A stretch of DNA of 64,000 nucleotides, from positions 2,373,846-2,437,845 of the forward strand of contig JACTAT010000004.1 in assembly GCA_014526335.1 (NCBI GenBank), written 5' to 3'. Position numbers and translations under genes: made by a program. This stretch comes from Chrysaora quinquecirrha. Lineage: Eukaryota > Cnidaria > Scyphozoa > Semaeostomeae > Pelagiidae. The notes beneath the pieces are model-generated. The model saw nothing but the letters and a program-made list of their open reading frames with translations, searched no databases and was not told where the DNA came from. How positions within the stretch are numbered: the stretch's first letter is position 1; every line of letters begins with the position of its first letter. Below are positions 38,571-49,200 of this stretch, piece by piece.

Positions 38571-38909
38571 TGCAATGAATATGCTTTGGTACTATTTGGT
38601 TTCTATCTCTATAGTAGATTTTTGCCTTTCTGACGTTTAAAGCCTTTATACTTTTAAGCTTTTAAGTATAGCCTTTATACTTATAAGCTTTTAAGTATGT
38701 CAAAACATTTTTCGCTGTTAATAGTAATATTAACAGCATTATCCCCTTTTTATCGTGTAAATCGTTTTATTGGTAGAATGATTTATGTCAACTACAAAGC
38801 ATAAACTACTCAAAAAATTCCTGCCCAGAGGGGGAATGGAATGGAAGCGAATCTCGATGGTTTCTATTTCAAGAAGAAGAAGCGCGTATCTACTGTATTT
38901 AAGTAATTG

Positions 38910-39200
38910 ACTCACATTGATTATCCAAATGACAAAATAAGGCCAGCAACACAGTTATAAGTCTTCTCCAAATGGGATAGTAGTCTCTCATTCGATTCTA
39001 AAATATTATTCGTTAGGTAACTATTTTTGTAGAGTGTTGACGCACATTGACTATCAAAATGACAAAAATAAGACCAGCAAGGCCATTATAAGTCTTCTCC
39101 AAGTGGGATAGTAGTCTATCATTCGATTCTAAAATATTTTTCGTTAGGTAACTATTTTTGTAGAGTGTTGACACACATTGACTATCAAAATGACAAAATA
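38910..39200 (+). repeat. Tandem repeat, about 128 bp unit, two to three copies
   Basis: Units contain taactatttttgtagagtgt, then gacgcacattgactatcaaa and gtcttctccaa(a/g)tgggatag. The first copy is partial. Confidence 0.8.
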
Positions 39201-39204
39201 AGAC

Positions 39205-40012
39205 AAGCAAGTACGGAACTGAGAAGTACCAACAAGTACGGACAAGTACCACAAAGTACAGACGAGTACCAAAATGTACCGACAAGTACCACAATGTAAT
39301 TATGAGTACCATAAAGTACTGACAAATACAATAAAGTACCGAGAAGTACCCTCAAGTAGCAAGAAGTACCAAAAAGTACTGAGAAGTACCATAAAGTACT
39401 GACGAGCACCACAAAGCACTGACGAGTACCACATAGTGCTGACGAGTACCACAAAGTACTGAGAAGTATCACAAAATACCGAGAGGTACCACAAAGTAAA
39501 GTGCTGACAAGTACCATGAAGTACTGACAAGTACCATGAAGTACCGAGAAGGACCACAAAGTACTGCGAAGTACCAACAATACAAGTACTGGCGAGTACC
39601 AACAAGCACGGGCAAGTACTGCAAAGTACGGATAAGTACCACAGAGTACGACAAAGTACCACAAAGTACTGCGAAGTACCACAAAGTACTCAGAAGTACC
39701 ACAAAGTACCGAGAATCACCTCACCACAAAGTATTGACAAGCACCACAGAGTCACAGAGTATTGAGAAGTACCAACAAGTACGGACAAGTACCACAAAGT
39801 TCGGATAAGTACCATAAATTACGGATTAATACCACAGAGTACGACAAAGTACCACAAAGTACGGAGAAGAACTAAAAAGTACGAAGAAGTATCACAGAGT
39901 ACTGATGAGTACCACAAAGTATGAGTACCACAAAGTACGGACAAGTACCATAAAGTACCGAGAAGTACCAGAAAGTACCAAGAAGTACCACAAAGTACTG
40001 ACAAGTACCAGA
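39205..40012 (+). repeat. AAGTACCACAAAGTACNGAG minisatellite, about 0.8 kb
   Basis: Around 40 degenerate copies of a 20-bp unit (two related 10-mers, aagtaccaca and aagtactgag). GTAC palindromes recur about every 10 bp. Open frames across it on both strands are artefacts of the repeat. Confidence 0.92.
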
Positions 40013-40275
40013 AAGCCCTTGAATTGTGATGAGAAGTACTTAAACTGTTCATTAATTGATTATCAGATTTCTGTTGATGTAAATGATCTAAAAATTTATG
40101 TGAATGCATTTTAAAATATTTCAAAAATTCAATTTATTTCAACGTGGATATATTTCAGTGCTCCCCCCATACTGCTCTTTAAAAGTGGGATCAACAAACG
40201 CACGCGTATTTTCGCGCTTTCGCTGTTTTGTAAAAAGTCAGATTTCATTTCATGTTATTTCATCAAGACAACAAG

Positions 40276-43200
40276 ATGGGAGAAGGAGACGTCGAAATGG
40301 AAGATGCCGCTCCCTCAAGCTCCAACACATCCATAAAACCCGAAAAAAAGCGATTCGAAGTGAAAAAGGTATAATGCAAAGGTTTGACGGCACTTATAGG
40401 ACGATAGATAACGAAACTGAATGCCAGAAAGATAAAAACCAACCAAGCGAAGTGAGGTCATGATGAAGGTTTCCTTCACTTTTTGACTTAGACCAGGCTA
40501 GGCCCTTGAATCTGGCATAAAAATAAGGCTGAACAGAATGATCGGATTGCCATAGAACAGGTGATAGGAGTATAGCATGATTTTAAAAAAGTAACAAATC
40601 GTTGATATTTTCTTTTCTTTTTTAGTGGAATGCAGTGGCTCTTTGGGCTTGGGGTGGGTATTTTTACTCTTTCATTTTGTTTCAACAGCAAAAGGGGCAT
40701 TATTTAAGGCCTTGCTTCTAACTTATGAAAATGCAGAGGAACTTAGTCTACTGATATAGGTAGTTAGTATTCATTATTCAAATTAAATATACTCTTTTTC
40801 TTTTATAAGAACCAGGAAATTTTTATCGAGGCTGGCTGTTCTTAAGATTTTGCCGTTTTTGAGCCTGAAATGTTCTTAATCTGTTCTTAATTCCTTGGTT
40901 ACCTAGATATCTATATTTTTTAATGAAAGTCTAGGGTGGTACTAGGTTTGTGTGAAAATGCAGCAATCTTGTCTATTTCTTTTTTTGCTTGCTTTTTACG
41001 TTCAGTTTGACTGTATGGCTTACATATTTAGCTGATATTCTTAGCGCTTTTTAAAAGGCCAGCCTCAGCTTGTTATTAATTTGTTCTTAAAATCTGGGCA
41101 AAATCCAGGCTCGTGTTCTTATAAAATTGTTCTTATAAAAGAAAAAGAGTGTATTTATCAAATAACATTAAAGTCCTGGCCAAACATTTTCAAAATTTTA
41201 CTCAACAAAGCTTGACAAAAGTCGAATGATGTTGAGCAATGTTGAGAAGAGGTGGCCAAATGCTCTTGACTTTCTACTCGACTTTTTGCTTCACCTTTTG
41301 GTAGCCACTGGTAAGTGAGAAAAATTCTTGACGGTGGTGGAAATTCAAAATTCCGACTTGTGAGGCCGAGAGGCCTAAATTTCCAACAATCAATGAAAAT
41401 GTTCTATTTTGTGCCATTTTTGAAGGAAAATTGCAAAATTTCCAACAAAATCGGAAGAAATGGGGGGCTGAGCCCCCAAATTTCTCCCTCTGGTTCTTGA
41501 ACTTCTTTGAATAGACAAAATGTAGATGAGCATAAAGTCAAACACCTGGCCCCCCAAACACTCCGACAATGCTTGACCATACCAGGGCCAGATCTAGGGT
41601 TCTGGAATAGGGGGGCCAATACACACTTTTTTTTATAAGGAACCACTTTATAAGGAACCTACATGTAGAAGGCCCGAAAATTTAAAGAACTTATACTACT
41701 AAAGAGAAAATCATTAAGGAACTTTTCAATGTTGCATGCTTTATCACTGCAAATAATCAAGAATTAGAAAGCCAGTTCCATTCATTTGCAGTCGAAATCC
41801 ACATAAATTGTACGTTAAGCATGTATCAAATGTTTCCTTTAGTAGTCCTGAGCTTTGCTCACATGCAAGTGTCTCTCTATTATTGTTATGACCACTGTAT
41901 GTGCAGTTAAAATTAAGGAACTATTAAGGAACTTTTTGAACTATGATTGCCTCAAAAGAGGTCCAAAAATAAGGAACTTTTAGAACTAGGCCTTGAGGTA
42001 GGTTCCTTGAAGGTGCTGTGGCCTAGTGGTGTAATCCAGCTTACTCGTGGTGTCAGAAGCTCAGTGTGGTCAGGGTTCGAGCCCAGCCACGGTAGCGTCA
42101 CGGCCAGGTTCGAGGTCTCGATTAGTTTACCTACTACTGAGATCCTAGCGACTGGCGCTAAAACACCATTTCACCTTCACCTTCACCTATAAAAAAAAGC
42201 CTGTAAGCTGGCAGAAGGCCTACTTCATGAGCGCCAAAGGCACATAACTCCAAGAGGGCTCTGGAGGCACTCCCCCAGATAAACTTTGAATCCTAGATGC
42301 CTAAGATGCAATTTCGAAGCATCCGGGGGCATAATTTCTTAATATAATCAATCATTTTTAGGATTAACTGAAAAATCGAGGAATCTTAACCTATTATAAG
42401 AGCACCTCATCTATTAAGGTTGTCAAAAATAGGGGGGCTAGAGCCCCCTTGACCCACCTCTAAATCTGCCTCTGCATACCTTGAAAGATGGCATCATTGA
42501 GCAGACACATTGATTAAATTTTGCTCAACTGCTCTCGACACGGCTCCACAACACTCAACAAGGTGGCCAAATGCTCTGAACATATTCAACAAAAAGTTTA
42601 GTGCTGTCGAGCGAAAATTCAGAGCGTTTGGCCAAGTGATTCACTCCATTTAAAACAGATTTTTCCTACTTTTGCCTGTTTCTTTTTGTAGACATTGTAG
42701 TAGACAACTGTGCGATTTGCAGAAATCACATCATGGATCTCTGTAAGCATATTTATTACAATGTCGCTGATTATTCCTGTCAGATAAACTTTTTCATTCA
42801 AATTTGCTATTATTTCTGAAGTTGCTGTTGCCTAAGCCAGCTGGCTCATAGTTCCAGGGGCTCAGTATGGGCAGGGTTTGAGCCCATGGTAGCATCACAG
42901 CCAGGGTTGAGTGAGGTCTCTATCAAACCTACTACTGACATCTTAGTGACTGGTGCTAAAACACCACTTCCTCTTCGCCTTCACCTTGGTTACTATTTAT
43001 CCAAAACCCTGAAGATTGGGTATAAAATTTTGTGACTTAGTGTTTATGGGCCTGAATATACATTTTTTGATATTAGTTTTGGCTTTGAAATCTTTTATAC
43101 AGGTGGGTTGAATTGTGGAATGTCAGTAGCAAATGATTGTCCAATTGTAGATCATGTCACTTTTGGGAGCAAGAGTCTTTATTAGTAAAGTAACTTGGTT

Positions 43201-45009
43201 TGATTCCATACCCATCAAATACTTGAGACATAATTAAAAGTAATTTGCTGAACGCTGTCTATGTTTTAGGTATTGAATGCCAAGCAAACCAGGCATCAGC
43301 AACAAGTGAAGAATGCACAGTGGCGTGGGGTGTTTGTAATGTAAGTAACTTGTAAAGCAAGAAACCAAGCTTGTTTGTTTGTTAAAGCATAAGGCTGTTT
43401 CCATTAGCATAACTTCTATTGTGGATCTGTAGCCCATGGGGGTTATTTCATTGTTCAAATGACTAGACGTGCCGCCCAGTTTTTCCAAACCCACCCATGT
43501 CTACCGATAAATTCTGTTTCTCGTGGTACCCATGTATAGAAAAAAACGAAATTTTTGACCCATTTGTACCAATATCTTAAATGTTTGAACCCAATTTAAC
43601 GCCTGAGGCAACTCTAAATGCGTCGAAAAGTCATTTGCGCTGAAAACTAAAACGCACTTTTTATCACGCTTTTCAAAGCAATGCATGTCTAAAATGTTAT
43701 ATACATTTTACTACCTATGTGTAGAGATTCTTTACGAAAAATCAACCCATATGTAGGGAAATTGGTGCTGAAAAAGTTACCCATTTGGGCAGCACGTCTA
43801 GTATAACAAACAATGGAAGTCCCCCCCCCCCGAGATCTGTAGCTTTTTTCCTACAACAATATCTAGTTTAGCAACAACAGACTGGTTATGTTTGAACCTA
43901 TCTGCAAAATTTCTTGTTTTGATTTTCACACAAAACTGATGAAAGCATGATATTAACTTGATCTTAAAGATTCTTATTCTGTTTTAGCATGCTTTTCACT
44001 TCCATTGCATATCACGCTGGCTGAAGACACGTCAAGTTTGTCCATTAGATAACAGAGAATGGGAGCTACAAAAGTAAGTTTTTCACTTCATGATAATAAG
44101 CTCCATATAAGATCTTGGGTGACGTTACTTTCTTCAGTAGAAAGCTGAGTAAAACTCGTAAGACTGCTGTGAATTTTTAAGCTATGTGTTTATTCGAGGG
44201 ACTTATCTAAAATCTTTATTTTCATGAATCGTTTCCTTGGGAAGCTTAGTTGAAGGTGCTGTGGCGTCGTGGTGTAATCCAGCTGACTCGTGGTGTCAGA
44301 AGCTCAGTTTGGTCAGGGTTCGAACCCAGCCACAGTAGCGTCACAGCCAGGGTCGAGGTCTCGATTAGTTAACCTGCTACTGAGATCATAGCGACTGGCG
44401 CTAAAACACCATTTCACCTTAGTCCAGAAGTGTGTAATGCATGAACTACGGTGTACATCAGGGAGTTGACAAACAATTCTCGCCCCCCTTCCCTGTCGAA
44501 CTGATCTACGCGTTTTTAATAGGGAGCACCTTAATTCGGAACTCGAGGTTTGAAATTCCCAAAAAATTTAAGAACTTTAAGGAACTAACGGAGATCGGAT
44601 GAAAAACTAAGAATAACTTTTTTGAAGAACAAAACGGTTTATATAACTAAATAACCGAATATCTATATTTATCATTAATGGCGAACACTGGGATAGATTT
44701 TTCCACAAGTGGCATACCACAATAGATGGGATTCGCGCCTGGACTGCATGACCAGAGAGCAAACGACGTTTCCACTGAGCTATAGAGCTCAATGAAATAA
44801 CCGAGTAACCCTCCAAATCATACAGACCAAGGCTCTCCTCCCTGTCTCTCCTGGCTCTTCGGGCTGTTTCGATGAAAACGATGCAAGTTTAAAAGAATTT
44901 GCTTTAATAATTAATAGTATTAAAAAATATTTCACAAGGAACAGCCTCATTTTGTTGACAAATTAAGGTTGATGTATTTTGACTGTTTATTTTCAGATAT
45001 GGTACATAG
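40276..45009 (+). CDS. RBX1: RBX1 (RING-box protein 1, ROC1), complete
   Basis: RING-H2 subunit of cullin-RING ubiquitin ligases; it recruits the E2. Exons: 40276-40368, 40626-40653, 42692-42742, 43270-43340, 43988-44073, 44997-45009. They total 342 bp (113 residues plus stop; human has 108), and all phases close. Sequence: variable N-terminus [16 protein letters not shown], the cullin-binding strand [18 protein letters not shown], then [54 protein letters not shown]. All zinc ligands of the three-zinc RING-H2 (including the final Asp) are present. Introns hold MITEs and three SINE copies. A possible AATAAA lies at 45373-45378. Confidence 0.97.
40788..41153. mobile_element. MITE of the ATAAGAAACC family (copy 2)
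   Basis: Terminal inverted repeats atactctttttcttttataa and ttataaaagaaaaagagtgt; the interior has aagatt/gttcttaatct-type repeats. In RBX1 intron 2. Confidence 0.75.
41620..42200. mobile_element. MITE of the ATAAGAAACC family (copy 3), split by a SINE
   Basis: Left end acacacttttttttataagg. The matching right end is broken: aggttcctt stops at about 42009 and resumes as ataaaaaaaag at about 42188, with a complete SINE in between. In RBX1 intron 2. Confidence 0.8.
42010..42187 (+). mobile_element. tRNA-derived SINE, family 1 (best copy)
   Basis: Head ggtgctgtggcctagtggtg contains a good box A (tggcctagtgg). Box B gggttcgagcc follows about 50 bp later. A body of about 100 bp ends in the repeat ttcaccttcacc. 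Inserted in a MITE terminal repeat. Confidence 0.85.
42819..42987 (+). mobile_element. tRNA-derived SINE, family 1 (older copy)
   Basis: Same body and tail (ctgacatcttagtgactgg, then ttcgccttcacctt) with a damaged head and box B (gggtttgagccc). It lies 77 bp after RBX1 exon 3. Confidence 0.75.
43458..43804. mobile_element. GTGCCGCCC-family MITE with intact inverted ends
   Basis: Left end actagacgtgccgcccagtt; right end atttgggcagcacgtctagt. About 347 bp, no coding capacity, in RBX1 intron 4. A run of 10 or more C follows at about 43820. Confidence 0.8.
44252..44420 (+). mobile_element. tRNA-derived SINE, family 1
   Basis: ggtgctgtggcgtcgtggtg head, gggttcgaaccc box B, and the atttcacctt tail, as in the 42.0-kb copy. 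In RBX1 intron 5. Confidence 0.8.
44676..44800 (-). mobile_element. tRNA-derived SINE, family 2
   Basis: On the minus strand: gagctctatagctcagtgg (box A tagctcagtgg), then a degraded box B region near cctggactgcatg/ggcgcgaatcccatc. The same head and body recur as both arms of the palindrome at 57286-57479. Confidence 0.6.
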
Positions 45010-46265
45010 TGTTGGAGTTCGACAATATGCTACCCAACCTCGTACCCAGGGCAAATAGGACCTCTACGTGAACACTGCGCTGCCCCATTTGATGCGGGCT
45101 GAGCTAACAACAACAACAACAGATATCCTTGGGAACGAAGTTGGCACGCTACCCTCTCTAATGAGCACCCATTTTTATGTTTGAAGAATTCAAACATTAT
45201 GCAGGGGTTTTCGGCAAACCGGAAGAAATAGACCTAGATACATACCTACATACATACCTAGATACCTAGGAATCAGGAATGTGTAACAAAAGATAGGAAT
45301 TTCTATTCTCTGTGCACAATCTAAACAATCATTGAGTTAATTAATTATTTTAATTGCAATTCAAATGCATACAATAAAACAATTGAAGAGGTTGTTCCCA
45401 GTCTTCGAAATTTGGCATGAGTTTGAACAACAAACTCATTAGGAAACCATTAGCCAGCATGCGCTAAAATCTGGAACAAGCAGAAAAGCTGGGAACTCGT
45501 GGAATGAGTGGGAAAAACGGAACTGAATGGAACCATTGTAACATGCTGAAACAAAGTGGAAATAACTTGGAATCGGGGGGGGGGACCAATGGGACGAAGT
45601 AGAAATCGGTGGGAATAAATGAAAACGAGAGGTGACAAGATGGAACAAACAGGGAATCACTGAAGAAGATGAAGGAACAACTCAGAGAAAAGGAAATTAC
45701 CGCAAACAAGCGAGAGCAAATTGAAACTAAATGGGGATCAATGACGATTGCGGGGGAAAGCAGGAACAAAGCCTGAAACAGCTAGGATCACAAGGAACAA
45801 TTGTGGAGATTAATCCACACTGCAAGCTGCAAGCCAATAGGCTTATCTCAGGCTGATCTGCGCTGATCTCATTCTTCAAACATGGCTAATGGGTACCTTT
45901 AATCCTGTTTCACAGTGTTGCAATTTCCAAAGAAACGGGGCCTCTTGCACATCTAGACTTTGTCAGCTTTCCAACCATAAGGTTGCAGTAAAGCTAAAAT
46001 TCTTTCCTGACCGAAGGTCCATTTTTCTCATCCTTCCGAAATGAAATGTTCCAATTGGTCCAGGAAGAAGCAATGGGCTTCAACCCAAGGAACAACTGAG
46101 ATCAAATCGGTCCGTTTCGGTTTTCAGTTCCCAAGTTTCCAGGCAACAGCAACAACCGAGGTCGATTTCCGTTTCCCGCCAAAATTCCAAATCTATCTGA
46201 AAAACTGCCCGTTCTATAAACAACAGTTCACTGTTCACAGAACATCGTCGTTCAAAGGCCCTAAA
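45010..46265. other. RBX1/GCNA intergenic region
   Basis: Contains a purine-biased degenerate stretch at 45430-45790 (recurrent tggaa and gggaac words, one run of 10 G). An open frame from 46041 continues in frame into the chosen GCNA start and may be 5' UTR or an N-terminal extension. Confidence 0.45.
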
Positions 46266-49200
46266 ATGCCTGATCAAAAGCAAGAAATTTATGTAAGTAT
46301 TTTGGTAAAGATATTTTAAATGCATTAGACTAGTTGGATTGTCAAAGCTAAAACTAATTTAGCATTTGTCTCTTCTTCGCTAGACTCGTTAGGCCGTTCA
46401 TCCCATCATTAAGTCCTCCTCCGCATGAAAACAAAGTAGATGTAGCTCCTAGATTAAGCCCCACCTCTCACGGTAAGCACACATACAAAGAGTGCATCCC
46501 CTATCCATCCTAAGGCATGCCCTTGCTTTTTCATTTATTTATAATTTTGCATTTTCAGGATGCTTTCATGAAATTTGCAAGGCAGCATGGATTCCAGGAG
46601 AGCAAAATGTCTCTTGTAGATTTTATTGATGATTATTCAAGAAGGGTAAAGGATGGCAATTTACTTTTTGAAACTTACTTTTACTGTAAAAGAACTTGCT
46701 CAAAAAAGTGCAAAAGACTTTCCAAAAAGAGCATTCATTTTATGAAATATTGGAAACTTTCTATATCAATAAGAGAATGATTTCAGAATCAATTTGCCCA
46801 ATTGTTTTTATGCTTTTCACAGCTAAAGGAAGAGATCAAAAGAAGAGATGCCAAAAAACCAGGTAAAGAAAAGTCATAGTTTCTTATTCTTATTAACTTG
46901 TACACTACTTTATATGCCAAAATGTACTATAATATGTCAGTTCAAATCAAACTTCACCCAGACAAGTTAAAAAAATGTAAAGTGCATTTTTTTCACGTTT
47001 CTAATTTTACTTTTTCTCATCTTTAGCACCAAACATTCAGAAGAAACGACGTTCAGTCTGTATAGCACGTCAAATTTCGTGAGTTTTACAATATTGTAAA
47101 GTAAAGTTATAGAAAACTTTCTGACTGTGCAGTCAAGGTTTTTTCCTGATAAAATTAATCCCAACTGATAACTGACAACTAAAACTATACAAGGCCTGAC
47201 TCATAAGTTATTATACCTCGTTGAAGTATATGGTAGATAAATCGTGGTTCTTAGTTTTGACGATTTTTTTCAAACCAATAGAAGTAGCTCCGAAGATGAA
47301 GATGAAGACGAAAAAAGATCCGAAGAAGATGGTGAAGAAGAAAGTGAAGTGGAAGATGAAGAAGATGACGAAAATTATTCAAGAGAAGATAAAGAATGCA
47401 CTGAAATTGAAAAAGAATCTGATTTTGCTGAAGAACAAGAAGAAAACAATACAAGTTAGTTTAGGTTGTTCTTTGAATGAAAATTTCCATCTTGTTAACT
47501 CCGAAGGTCTTTCCGGAGGCACAAAGGCTTTGTATAACACTCGAGTCAGGAATTGCTCCTGGATGAGTCGAATCGGGCTGGGGCAGTTCTCTCGGATCCC
47601 GGGGGAGGTACTTAGTATCATTTGGGTACGGGTATGTGCCGCCCATATGGGTGGGTTTTGGGCACTGAAATTCTCTAAACATGGGTATGATTTTAACCAA
47701 AACCCCATAAAAGTGGGTGGCAAATTGAAGAAAAGTCGAAAGTTTAACTTTAATTCGGTCCGAAAAGTGGCAAAATCGCGTCAAAGATGTTCGTAGTACA
47801 ATATCAAGCAATAAATAGGTCTAGAAAGTCTTATTATTCCCATATTCCGCTTATTTCTACTCATAAAATAGGGTCTGTTTCTGCAAAAGTTTACATTATA
47901 AGTGGGTGGGTTTCCGAAATCTGGGCGGCACATTCCCGTCCATAAGTGAAGTACCCCCCCCCCCCCGGGTCTCGGACGCAATAATCAACAACTAATTACT
48001 TCGCTGGTTTTAGATATCGAGGAGTTCTGGCCTTATCCTGACCCTGTTTGGAATTTTAGATATACAGTATGTTATTGCGATAAACAACGGGAAAATTTTC
48101 GAGCATACTTAAAAGCTTTTTTCATAGGGAAGCCGAATTGGCATTGTGTGTTTTAAACACCAATCAGTTTGAGGGATTCGGCGGGATGACCAATAGAAAA
48201 TTAACTGAAGAGATGTTTCCGCTATTAATCATAATTTTGATGTTTTGTACTTCTGAAAAAAAATTCATTATTTTGTTATTTAAATTACAGCAGAAGAAGC
48301 GTTTTCACCTAAAGAAGACGAAAGGTAAGCTTTATGAAACAGCTCTATAAACAGTAAAAACCCGCACATAGAGCCTTCATTTATTAAGAACCTACAACCT
48401 GGAATAATACATTTTATACCGAATAAATAAGAACCACGTTTCCCTGATAACCAAGGAGTTCTTAATTAAGGGGACTCAGATCACTCACTGGGGTTTGAAT
48501 ACTAGTTGTGCTTGGCTTCACCTCTTGCATGGACTCAAAAATATTGCATTCAGAAACATCGAGAAGCAGGGTCCTGCTAAAGCTGCTAAACCTTGAGCCA
48601 TGCTTTATCCCCCCCCCAAAGCTTTAGAACCCTCTTTTAAGAACCCCTACCCTGATTATGGCATAGACCTCATGACATAAGAACCTTAACATATGCGAAC
48701 ATATGATGTGTTTAGAAAGTTATGTTCTTGTGCACATTTTTTTACTGTGTTTGTGTTTGCACATTACAGCTTACATTCGAGCGATGACGATGACGAAGAT
48801 TTCGATGATTGTAAGTTTCTGCTCTTTCGATTATAGCTAGAAATTGTGTCTCTGGTATGACGTTTTAATATAACCCCTGTAGTACACATTTTGATGTAAT
48901 GATTATCGAATAATTCTGTTAATTCTGTGAACTCGTTTAAGTGTGGCCATTCCCATTCAAGCAAACCAACCAAAATGGAAGGAAGTTTACGACCAATTTC
49001 TCCTACAGTAGTTCCAGCAATCCGATTCAGTAGCGGTAGCAAAGACTTGTGTAGTAATAAGAAAGTACAGCAAGACTTCTTAAAAAATTATCGAAGTTCG
49101 TAACTGGATTCTGTAAATTTAAATGGTTCAAATCTAGATTTCCTATGAAACATTTTATTCTTGCCTTTCATATTTTTTAAGCTTGGTTTACATATAGTCG

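Larger units (their letters stand above)
36359..40275. other. Divergent intergenic region between CCDC138 and RBX1
   Basis: CCDC138 (minus) and RBX1 (plus) start 3.9 kb apart, facing away from each other. Most of the interval is the four tandem repeats listed separately. Any promoters should lie in the short unique ends (about 36.36-37.3 and 40.0-40.28 kb). I saw no convincing core promoter motif. Confidence 0.5.

Noticed and set aside
39013..40124. Frames of up to 165 codons rich in Trp/Tyr/Val on the minus strand
   Set aside because: Products of the 20-bp GTAC minisatellite; several frames open simultaneously.
46041..46265. N-terminal extension of GCNA from an upstream in-frame ATG
   Set aside because: The extra 75 residues look like untranslated sequence; the start MPDQKQEIY just before the first donor is simpler. 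Kept as an alternative only.
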